Shown here: positions 35,068 to 43,318 of the stretch, piece after piece
Layout: each line of letters begins with the position of its first letter
Position numbering within the stretch: the first letter of the stretch is position 1
Source of the DNA: Kistimonas sp964291485
Lineage (GTDB): Bacteria; Pseudomonadota; Gammaproteobacteria; Pseudomonadales; Endozoicomonadaceae
Assembly (NCBI GenBank): GCA_964291485.2
Contig: OZ220224.1
Span: 806,001-870,000 of the forward strand
Reading direction: 5' to 3'
Length of the DNA: 64,000 bases
Notes under the pieces: generated by a model
What the model saw: only the letters and a program-made list of their open reading frames with translations
What the model was told of the DNA's origin: nothing
The model's database searches: none
Made by a program: the position numbers and the translations under genes

Positions 35068-36597
35068 TTATTGGCCAGTGGTCTCATGTACTCTTAGATG
35101 GCTGGTATCAACCTGCTGGACCCGTGGTGCTTGTTGCCATTGACTGGTGACTTTGAGCGGGCTGATGGTTGGATTGCTGGGATCTTTTGAGGTAATCAGC
35201 AATTTACATTCCATGTCAATCGTGAGTTTTCGCAGTTGATTGTATTGGCTCATTGCTAAGTGGGGGATAAACGAATCAACGCATAGCCCCCCGGGTTGCC
35301 CGGTATGTCTCACCTCTATTTCGATGGATGTGGTGTCGGCGTTGTTGGATGAGTCTGAGCCATTATTGGCATGGCGTACTTTGAATGTTGTCAGTTGTCC
35401 GAGAACCTCCAATTTGGTTCCCTTTCCAAAGTTGTGCTCTAGTAAATACTGCCCAAACACACGCATGGTCATTGTCGTCTCATCTGTTAAGTATTGGCAT
35501 ACTTCCTGGGTCAGAGCTTTGTTAAAATTGGTGTAGGACTGGATTGTTCTCAGTACACGTCCTAAGTCCCGTTTAGAAAATCCGTGTGGACGTGTGCTGT
35601 GAGTTAAATTGATATCACGAACTCCCTCTTCGTTTATGAGTTGTATCTGGTTTGCCATTGGACGATTTTCAAAACTTTCCTTGAAAGACTTTGGTAGTTT
35701 ATAACTATTTTGTTTTTTTTCTGTATCATCGTATTGTGCAGTACTGTGAGGCTGTGCCATTGTTTCTTTTAATGGCTCAATATTAACTGTGTATTCGATG
35801 TATTCTGTGTCATCAGGTTTTTGCTTTAGTCGCTTGATGAATTCACTTTGAAATTGTCTAAGAGGATGTGCTTGTAAAATTTTAAAATCATCTTTCTCAC
35901 CATCGACTAAAATGCCGAGTTTATGGTATTGCTCATTGCATCGCTCAATATATTTGTTAGCTAATTGCTTAGAGATATTCATCATCTGCTGATGCTTGAT
36001 GGTTTGTATATGTACACGTTGATCTTTTGGTACATATTTGATTAGATCGCCAATGTTGTCTCTGAGTTCAGAGATTAGCTCTGCTGCAGATGTTAATATA
36101 TATAATTGAATTTGTGGTTTTTCTCTCGAGTAGCGTTCTTCTAGTCTGGCTATCGCTAGTTTGATAAGAACATTGAAGTCTGCTGTTGCGTCAATATTGA
36201 AAGCTTTAAAAGCTGATATGATGTCTTTTTTGAATTCTGCAATGTATGTTCGTATAGCGTTAATAATTTCAATATCATATAAAGAATCCCCAAGGATCTC
36301 TGCTGGTGTTCCTTCGTGAAAAGATAAGTAAGAGGTCATGCTTTCTGCCGGGCGCAGTTGTCGTGTCACTGGTTCGTGTTGGCGGATACGCATTCTAAAA
36401 CCACTCGCTTCAGAACTATCGGAGCTTGCCTGGTGAGCGCAACAAAAGCAGGGAGGAGTACCACAATCAGGTAGATATGAGGAGACACGGTGAAGGCTAC
36501 GGCTTAAAAATGTAGTGCGAGGTTGGTTACGGTCATGGTTAGTATCGCTACTGCTATTGCTGGGTTGATTTCCTGACCGATCAATGCGGTATGCCAT
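35068..36597 (-). CDS. Unknown 509-residue protein, effector-like
   Basis: I do not recognise this protein. The first 80 residues are polar and disordered-looking, rich in Ser, Asn and Arg, with a Cys cluster (CGTPPCFCCAH). The middle (about 110-270) is predominantly helical and charged; the C-terminal part is mixed. There is no signal peptide or membrane segment. The gene is A+T-rich and uses codons unlike the grd genes. It lies beside pilU and close to the clan-CE-like and PP2C genes. A secreted effector is possible but unsupported by any motif. Confidence 0.6.
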   Translation of the reverse strand: MAYRIDRSGNQPSNSSSDTNHDRNQPRTTFLSRSLHRVSSYLPDCGTPPCFCCAHQASSDSSEASGFRMRIRQHEPVTRQLRPAESMTSYLSFHEGTPAEILGDSLYDIEIINAIRTYIAEFKKDIISAFKAFNIDATADFNVLIKLAIARLEERYSREKPQIQLYILTSAAELISELRDNIGDLIKYVPKDQRVHIQTIKHQQMMNISKQLANKYIERCNEQYHKLGILVDGEKDDFKILQAHPLRQFQSEFIKRLKQKPDDTEYIEYTVNIEPLKETMAQPHSTAQYDDTEKKQNSYKLPKSFKESFENRPMANQIQLINEEGVRDINLTHSTRPHGFSKRDLGRVLRTIQSYTNFNKALTQEVCQYLTDETTMTMRVFGQYLLEHNFGKGTKLEVLGQLTTFKVRHANNGSDSSNNADTTSIEIEVRHTGQPGGLCVDSFIPHLAMSQYNQLRKLTIDMECKLLITSKDPSNPTISPLKVTSQWQQAPRVQQVDTSHLRVHETTGQ

Positions 36598-36752
36598 AAT
36601 CTGTTCTCCTTCAAACTATTGACGTCTTCTTTGTCACTCAGACATCAAAAGCTATCCATAGGTTCCTGATCAACAGATAATGACTGTTTTTGTTACGGGA
36701 ATAATGCGAGATACTATTTGGATTGTAATCAAAGTGAACGGGGTAAAAAATA

Positions 36753-37991
36753 TCATTTCTTTAGTTTTGGTGGTTCACGATGCGATTTATTATTTTCTCT
36801 CGCTTTCGTGGCTTGTTGTTTTAACTTTAATGCTTCAAGTTCTGCGAGTTCTGCTTCTTCCTTTTTTTCTGCTTCTGTTTTAATGGGTTCAACACTGAGA
36901 TCCAGGCTGCCACTGTTTGAGCTGCTACCATTTTCGTGATGCAGTTTGAGTTTCAAACGAAGGTTGTTAGGAAAGTCAGCATTTTTCAGGGCTTCTTCTT
37001 CAGTGATTTTGCCATCAATAGCGAGTTTGAACAGGGCACTGTCAAAGGTTTGCATGCCTAACTCTTCGGATTTGAGCATGACATCCTTGATTGAGGCCAG
37101 GTCACCTTTCTGGATCAACTCACGAATCGTGTGGGTACCGAGCAGGATTTCAATGGCGGCACAGCGTTTTTTATCTACAGTGGGAATCAGGCGCTGGGAA
37201 ATGAAGGCCCGGAGGTTATTGCCAAGATCCCCCAGCAGTTGCTTGCGTCGCTCTTCCGGGAAGAAGTTAATGATCCGATCCAGCGCCTGACTCGCATTGT
37301 TGGCATGCAGGGTGGAGATCGCCAGGTGACCGGTTTCTGCAAAGGCCATGGCGTATTCCATGGTTTCCTGATCACGGATTTCACCGATAAGGATGACGTC
37401 TGGTGCCTGGCGCAGTGTGTTCTTCAGAGCAGCATGGAAACTACGGGTATCCACACCCACTTCACGCTGGTTAATAATGCTTTTCTTGTGTTTGTGTACG
37501 AACTCGACAGGATCTTCAATGGTGATGATATGACCGCCGGAGTGACTGTTCCGGTAGTCAATAAGGGCGGCAAGGGAGGTCGACTTACCCGAGCCGGTTC
37601 CACCTACAAACAAGATCAGTCCCCGTTTGGTCATGATCACATCTTTCAGGACTTCCGGCAGATTGAGATCGTCAAACTTGGGAATATCCGTTTTGATATT
37701 TCGGGCCACAATCGAAATTTCGTTACGTTGCTTGAAAATATTAATCCGGAAGCGGCCACAGTTGGGAATTGAGATCGCTAGATTCATTTCCAGCTCACGC
37801 TCAAACTCCTGGCGCTGTTCTTCATCCATAATGCTGTTGGCAATGTCCTCGATGTCACCGGACTGAAAAGGCTCCTTGGCCAGGGGCTTTAAGGTACCCT
37901 GGAATTTCGCACAGGGGGGCGCATAGGTGGAAAGATACAGATCCGAGCCATCCTTGCTCGCCAGAATCTTGAGCATCTGCTTGAATTCCAT
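36753..37991 (-). CDS. pilU: Type IV pilus retraction ATPase, PilU-type
   Basis: 412 residues. The PilT/PilU ATPase core is complete: Walker A GGTGSGKSTS, Asp box ITIEDPVEFVHKHKKS, Walker B DVILIGEIRDQETMEYA, His box TGHLAISTLHANNA. The start MEFKQMLKILASKDGSDLYL and the length past 370 residues favour PilU over PilT. The C-terminal tail is unusually long, charged and Lys/Glu-rich. No other pilus gene, including pilT, is near; PilU normally sits next to pilT. It powers or assists pilus retraction at the inner membrane. Confidence 0.9.
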   Translation of the reverse strand: MEFKQMLKILASKDGSDLYLSTYAPPCAKFQGTLKPLAKEPFQSGDIEDIANSIMDEEQRQEFERELEMNLAISIPNCGRFRINIFKQRNEISIVARNIKTDIPKFDDLNLPEVLKDVIMTKRGLILFVGGTGSGKSTSLAALIDYRNSHSGGHIITIEDPVEFVHKHKKSIINQREVGVDTRSFHAALKNTLRQAPDVILIGEIRDQETMEYAMAFAETGHLAISTLHANNASQALDRIINFFPEERRKQLLGDLGNNLRAFISQRLIPTVDKKRCAAIEILLGTHTIRELIQKGDLASIKDVMLKSEELGMQTFDSALFKLAIDGKITEEEALKNADFPNNLRLKLKLHHENGSSSNSGSLDLSVEPIKTEAEKKEEAELAELEALKLKQQATKARENNKSHREPPKLKK

Positions 37992-38090
37992 GCGTTATCG
38001 TCCCTGTCAGGAAGTCTTACTGAATGTTGTTATCGTAACTAAGTAAAGCACAGCCAGAGGTTATTGGGAGATAGCGGTTTGGTGCGGAAA

Positions 38091-38116
38091 TAGCCCGCGG
38101 CCTTTACTGTGGGCTA
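38091..38116 (-). terminator. Hairpin at the 3' end of the 129-residue gene
   Basis: A 10-bp stem with two G-T pairs (38091-38100 with 38107-38116) around a 6-base loop that overlaps the stop codon of the minus-strand gene. A short T-run follows on the minus strand. It supports that gene being real. Confidence 0.45.
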
Positions 38117-38493
38117 GACCAAATGCCTTGGTCGATGGCACGTGCGGCTTGGAGGAGATGTTCAGCATCGTGCTGAGTGATCACGGTTTGGTGATGTGAG
38201 TAGGCATCGTGATAATACGCGTTGAAGGCTTCTTGAACGGCATGCTCGCCATAAGCGTCAGCCACCGCTGCGTAGAAAGAACGGTTGATGAAAAAGCGTG
38301 GCTGGCAGCGCGACAGTATATGACCAATAGTGGTTGAACTGGTCGTTGTGATGGATGCAGTGGCATGATTATATTTCACACTTTCCTGAAGGCTGGCGAT
38401 TTCCCCCCCTTTTGGGCTGGAAAACACCGCTAAATCCAAACTAACAATAAAAGGCCTGTGCATAGTAGTGTAAATCCCTCCCTGGACTCGCAC
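38104..38493 (-). CDS. Small protein of unknown function
   Basis: 129 residues, with a possible shorter start at 38463 (MHRPFIV). It is soluble, with a His-rich helical C-terminal half (AYYHDAYSHHQT and ITQHDAEHLLQAARAID). GGAGGG stands upstream of the start region and a hairpin ends the gene. I do not recognise a family. Confidence 0.5.
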   Translation of the reverse strand: MRVQGGIYTTMHRPFIVSLDLAVFSSPKGGEIASLQESVKYNHATASITTTSSTTIGHILSRCQPRFFINRSFYAAVADAYGEHAVQEAFNAYYHDAYSHHQTVITQHDAEHLLQAARAIDQGIWSSPQ

Positions 38494-38731
38494 TATTAAT
38501 TAACGTTAGCAATAAATTAATGAGGGAAGGCGTGCGTGTTAAGACATTATTGGTGTTGTTTTTATCCATTTTATGAGGAAAACATTGGATGATTTTTGGT
38601 TTTTCGTGTTTTAGAACGAAAAGCTATAACTGATAATTTGTAATCTTACAGGTCAGTTTTGTTAGGTTGAGGGTGAAACTATTTTGGTTCCTCTGAGACA
38701 AACAGTCATTACTTAATTGTTTCTCAGTCAA

Positions 38732-40858
38732 ATGGTTGCCAGTATGATAGATCCGTCTGAAGTTCCGGGTTCAAGCGGCATGAGTAAAAGAAGGTTGTCG
38801 AGTGATGACGTGCCGCAAGAAACAAAAAAGGTGTTCGACTTTACAAGAAATGTTCAACTGATAGAGGGAACCTACCTCGGAGAGATGAAGCGAGTGTGGG
38901 TTGCTTCCTTATCACCACCTGATAGGAAACGCTATGTGCCACAGAGTGTGTTGGATAGCCACAGTGTAACCTTGAAAACGCTAAATCTTCCGATGTTTTA
39001 TGTGAAAAATTCCGGGTTGGACAAGGCTTCGAACTGGTGGAAACGTCATGTTGAAACACTAGATAAGATAGAAGATTGCTATCTTAAACGTGATGATAAA
39101 AAAAGCAAAGATTCTATGGCGACAGAGAAAGATACAGGTAGCGCTGACGCGTCAGTAAAAACAAAAAGTGAAATAGATAGTCCAATCATTAAAAAAGCAG
39201 CTGATGTTGATGAATTCCAGGTCGAATTCAAGGAGCCCACCAGTGCATCTATTGAAGTGTTTACCTGCGGTTTTCTTTCTCCACCCAAAGGATTAAGTGC
39301 TAAACAATATTGTGTTGAGTTGTTGGACAAGGGTGATGTCGCAATGGGTAAGGTTGTTGCGGTATTTTTTTCCAGTAACGCCGTAGATGAATGGATGAGT
39401 GAGCAAGCTACAGAAAAAAAACAAAAATGCGATGTACAGATGACATTCAAATTGCCCAAAAGAATGCGCCACCGTTCAATGTCAATTGATACGATATGGC
39501 TTAGACCGGGTGAAGGTGCAATCTTTCAAAGAGAAAATATGGCATGGAAAGTAAAAGTGCATTACCAGACGACAAGTATAAACGTTAAACTCCAAACATT
39601 GGTCTATGAAAAACCTCTTATTGCCTATGAACATATAGAAGATATAACAATCAGTGAAGGTGAACTGTTTTTGTCTGAAGAGGTTATCAAGACGGTTTAT
39701 CAGCATTATTGTGGCCAGGATCGATTGATTGATTCTGAAAGGAGTAGTGTGAGTGAGACGCTTGTATGGCAATGGTGCACAAAGGATTCACTGCCTAAAT
39801 TTATTCGGGATAGTATGGGTAGCCAACAGAAGCAGTTTTTTTATCACATGGAAAGTACTATGCATACAGTAGCGGTTTTCATGTTTAGTAATAATGGCTA
39901 TTTTGCGTGTTATATCCATGAAACTCTTGATTTCGATAATGAGGTTGCAACTGATCTAAGAAAAGAAATAGAAGACGTCTTGAAAGCGCTGTATCTGGGG
40001 GAGCGGGTATATTTGATGTATCCCTCTTTTAAAATACAGTTAGACTATGAAAGTTGTGGGGTAATGGCTATTGAAGCGATGAATCTCATGAGAGAACAGA
40101 CAAAGAGACTGATTAACGATTTGCATGCGTTTACGATACAAAAAAAATCCAGAAAAATGGAAAATAAAGTGGGTGTTTTTCATTTGAAGATTCCAACGGA
40201 TAAGTTGCCGGTTGAATTTCTTAAATACTATCAGGGTAGCCTTAAAAAGCTTTCAGAGTTGACGTTAGAAAAAAAGGTTGAGGGGCAGAAAACGTTACGC
40301 AAACTGCTTGAAAAAAATCGTAAGCCTGTTGAATCGCCTGACGGTAAAGAAAAGTTAACGGTCAATCTTTTAGCCTTTGAAAAACGCTATGAGATGATGA
40401 ATGTTTATGACTCTCTCAAATCAGGTTCTAAAGTGCAGAAGCAAATATCAGCAAAACTGAAGGGTAAAGAAACAGCACCTAAGAAGCAGTATACTGAAGA
40501 ACAAAAAAAGCGGGCACTGGTGTTGCGAAGTCAAGGTAAGAAGTGGAGCGAAGTGGAAGATGAAACTGGTGTGCCACATTATGTGGTCAGGCATTATCAA
40601 AAGAAACAACAAGAAGGAGAAGAGCGTCGCGCGGATTCAGAGCAAGCTTCGAGCGCTGGTCATTTAAGCGCTTCTGTCAGTAGTGCAGAGCCGGAGCCCA
40701 GGAGACTGCCCTCCATCCTTCCCATACCCGCGCCTATTCCTGTTCCCATCCTTATTCCTGTACTTATCCCCGTTCCTGTCCCCGTTCCTGTCCCTATAAT
40801 GTTAAGTAGAACTTTGCCGGCTCCTGAGAGGGATGATTCTGCGGATGCGCAACAATGA
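38732..40858 (+). CDS. Putative clan-CE cysteine protease/acetyltransferase-like effector
   Basis: 708 residues from the ATG at 38732 (a TTG at 38717 is a weaker start). The region 370-450 has the spacing of the Ulp1/YopJ catalytic core: His378 in STMHTVAVFMF, an acidic residue 19 further (Glu397 in HETLDFD), and IQLDYESCG with Gln436 and Cys442 six apart. The hydrophobic strands after His and the helix after CG (VMAIEAMNLM) also fit. Near the C terminus (about 590-640) is a Lys-rich helix-turn-helix-like segment (RSQGKKWSEVEDETGV). A Pro-Ile/Val repeat tail of about 30 residues follows. The gene is A+T-rich. I infer a host-directed effector that removes ubiquitin-like proteins or acetylates targets; the rest is unassigned. 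Confidence 0.6.
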   Translation: MVASMIDPSEVPGSSGMSKRRLSSDDVPQETKKVFDFTRNVQLIEGTYLGEMKRVWVASLSPPDRKRYVPQSVLDSHSVTLKTLNLPMFYVKNSGLDKASNWWKRHVETLDKIEDCYLKRDDKKSKDSMATEKDTGSADASVKTKSEIDSPIIKKAADVDEFQVEFKEPTSASIEVFTCGFLSPPKGLSAKQYCVELLDKGDVAMGKVVAVFFSSNAVDEWMSEQATEKKQKCDVQMTFKLPKRMRHRSMSIDTIWLRPGEGAIFQRENMAWKVKVHYQTTSINVKLQTLVYEKPLIAYEHIEDITISEGELFLSEEVIKTVYQHYCGQDRLIDSERSSVSETLVWQWCTKDSLPKFIRDSMGSQQKQFFYHMESTMHTVAVFMFSNNGYFACYIHETLDFDNEVATDLRKEIEDVLKALYLGERVYLMYPSFKIQLDYESCGVMAIEAMNLMREQTKRLINDLHAFTIQKKSRKMENKVGVFHLKIPTDKLPVEFLKYYQGSLKKLSELTLEKKVEGQKTLRKLLEKNRKPVESPDGKEKLTVNLLAFEKRYEMMNVYDSLKSGSKVQKQISAKLKGKETAPKKQYTEEQKKRALVLRSQGKKWSEVEDETGVPHYVVRHYQKKQQEGEERRADSEQASSAGHLSASVSSAEPEPRRLPSILPIPAPIPVPILIPVLIPVPVPVPVPIMLSRTLPAPERDDSADAQQ

Positions 40859-40997
40859 GGCAATTATACTCTCTCGGTTACGGAGCAATGAAAAGGGGGC
40901 TCAGTGTGCATGGAGAGGTTAATCTGGAAGTCATGTGGGTGGTGTGCAGTACAGTACTACATCGCTATGAGTGACCAGTACAGGCATAGACTGCTGC

Positions 40998-42323
40998 TTA
41001 CCCTTCTGCAGCAGAATGCCAGAATATCAGGCACTGGCAGCCGACATGCAATGGTGGTTGTGGTGGACTGTGTTCATAGATCAGTTGCAGGGATTCACAG
41101 TCAGCACAGTCATCACAGCTTTTTACTTCCCAGCGAAGTTTTTCACCTTCGGGCGCCGTGATAAGCCGAAACGTATTGGTTCGGGCCACGCTATAAGTGC
41201 CTTTTATGAGCTTCGCAAACGCTTCATAGTATTGCCAGGCTACCCGTAGATCGCGGACTTTCTTCTCCATGTCTCTTGGGGGAATCAGGTAATAGAGTTC
41301 GTTAATAGGCAGCATATTGACCAGTTTCCCCGAAACCCCCTTTGCGCCTTCCAGCAAGGAAATTGCATCGGCCTTGTTCTTGGCTTTTTCATGGATGTTG
41401 CAGTCTGAGATCAGTTCGGACAGATCGGTCATGCTGAGTTGCTGCAACAGCTTGTCTTGTGGAATATCAGAACCCTGCAGGCAAAGGTTGGCGTTAACCA
41501 GCTTTTTCATGTGCTGAATCACCAGCTTGTCACTGTCGCTTACCTGTGTGACTTTTTCGATTTGTGAGCAGTAGGACATGTAGATTTCATGGGCATCGTT
41601 ACCGTGATTGGTGATGATAATCTCATCAAGACCTTTGGTATCAGGCACATCCCGCAGTAATGGAGCAATGTCTGAAGAGAGTCGGATGGGGAGCGATTGC
41701 ATGGCTTTGTCAGTAAACTCGCTCATCATGTAACTTTGATCCTTTTTTTTAGCGCTCTTCCAGTCTGGTGAGTTATCAATAAGTGAATTGATGGTTTCCT
41801 TGAACTGTTTTTTGTGCTTTTTGATATAGGCGTCAATCTCATGGCAACGCACCTGGTAGCGCGCGAGCACCGGTGCGAGTGGGGCTTTTTCCAGCCATTC
41901 GCCGTTTTCATAGTGATCAATCCGTTCTCTCACCGCCTGGGCGATCTCTTCCGAGTCTGTGGCCAGTGTCAGCTGAAAGGTAGTGCCGGGATTGAGCAGA
42001 TAGCCGTTGGCTGTTTTCTCGATAGGCGGTATCTGATAGATCAGGCGACCTGAATCATTTGTGCTAAGCGCACTGTTCTGTGGTGTTTTTTCCGTTGCCG
42101 GCAGGGTGGCCGGAGTCGCTTCTTCCTCGTCCTGCCTGGCACGGGGAACCACATACTCAGGGTCAGAGGTTGCCGGACCGGCGAGATACACAAAAAGAAA
42201 CGTTACCAGACCAGACACGGTCGGAGGTATCCAGCCAACGGTCTGATCAACGGCCATGGCCAGGGTGATGATCCCGCAGATCAACCCTATCAGGTAAAAC
42301 AGCATTACTTTTATATAAGCCAT
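40998..42323 (-). CDS. Membrane-anchored protein with Mu-F-like Cys/His tail
   Basis: 441 residues from the ATG at 42323, where two adjacent membrane helices begin (VMLFYLIGLICGIITLAMA and VSGLVTFLFVYLAG). An upstream ATG at 42401 would add 26 residues. The remainder is cytoplasmic-looking and helical. The C terminus has CDDCADCESLQ, a Pro-rich spacer and PLHVGCQCLIF, a C-x2-C-x2-C ... H-x2-C-x-C pattern like the end of phage Mu gpF/head-morphogenesis-type proteins. There are no other phage genes here, so a domesticated or analogous zinc-binding tail is likely. Function unknown. Confidence 0.6.
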   Translation of the reverse strand: MAYIKVMLFYLIGLICGIITLAMAVDQTVGWIPPTVSGLVTFLFVYLAGPATSDPEYVVPRARQDEEEATPATLPATEKTPQNSALSTNDSGRLIYQIPPIEKTANGYLLNPGTTFQLTLATDSEEIAQAVRERIDHYENGEWLEKAPLAPVLARYQVRCHEIDAYIKKHKKQFKETINSLIDNSPDWKSAKKKDQSYMMSEFTDKAMQSLPIRLSSDIAPLLRDVPDTKGLDEIIITNHGNDAHEIYMSYCSQIEKVTQVSDSDKLVIQHMKKLVNANLCLQGSDIPQDKLLQQLSMTDLSELISDCNIHEKAKNKADAISLLEGAKGVSGKLVNMLPINELYYLIPPRDMEKKVRDLRVAWQYYEAFAKLIKGTYSVARTNTFRLITAPEGEKLRWEVKSCDDCADCESLQLIYEHSPPQPPLHVGCQCLIFWHSAAEG

Positions 42324-43318
42324 GGGTTGCTGAGTTCCTGCCGACAACCAGATGATGATCCTATTATGTTTACCATTTATCGAGGAGTACCGTAAACTCA
42401 TTGTCAGACGGGTACTTGTTAATAAACGCTAGATATCTGCCCAATATATCCCACAAGTGTCTGCTAAAACCTGCCTGAGATAGTTCCGGCACTATCGGCA
42501 CCGACTACAAGACTGAGAGTATGATAGGCAAAAACTGTTCTTTCTCAGACCCATCCTTCCGAAATATCTGAGCTTCGAATACCACCACCCAAATACATCA
42601 GGTCTCGGTGTCGGGTCGTAGAACGGCGAATATATCAATCGCTAGCATATGGGAGCTTGTTTCAGCTCTTGAGAATTTCCTTTGCCTTATTTGAAGAAGG
42701 TCAGTCGATGATTATCATTACAAGCTGGTTATGGCAGCTGACTATCTGTTTCATAAAGTGGGGAAAACCTGCCTGAAGTGACTTTGCATAGCTATGTAGC
42801 GCAAGAACAGAACGTGTAGGAATAATACGTGGTGGACTTCTGTTGTGTAAGCCTCTTCATAAGTTCGGCTTTTGGGCATGCGAAAACTTGGAGATTTACC
42901 TGGCTTCTCTGCATGTTTCAGAGCTTAAAGCCGACTTGTTTATAGCTGTTTATCCATTTTATTCAATGAACGCCATCTTATTTGGATAGATGGCTGTCTG
43001 GGATATCAATTTATCGTTGAGGCATCGTTTCCATGCGGTTGGTATCACGGATTTTATTGAGTAGTGCAATAGTGCCCATGATCCCTCCCTTGCTATGGCG
43101 GGGTGATTTACATGTAAATTATCAGATCAGTTTTACTGGCTTTAATGATGACAGGGAAGGAAAAAGCCTTCGATAGTGAACATAGTAGCTAGTTGAACAG
43201 GTTGGAACTTTTTACTGATGTTCTGATCATTAATCAGAGGTTCCCTTCTGTTTCTAATGGTTTGTTTTTGATCAGCCAGATCATGAAAAATGGCGTTGTC
43301 TTTATTGGAGTAGGTTAT
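42324..43318. other. Long intergenic region ahead of the PP2C gene
   Basis: Nearly 1 kb without a convincing long gene. On the minus strand a 22-codon frame (43079 to 43011, MGTIALLNKIRDTNRMETMP and two more residues) has GGAGGG just upstream and could be a small protein or a remnant. The rest shows no tRNA, repeat array or insertion-sequence ends that I can recognise. The strong A+T content near 43100-43200 suits a promoter for the PP2C gene. Confidence 0.45.

Noticed and set aside
40998..42323. Prophage remnant, because of the Mu-F-like ending
   Set aside because: There are no capsid, portal, terminase or integrase genes nearby, and the protein has membrane helices.
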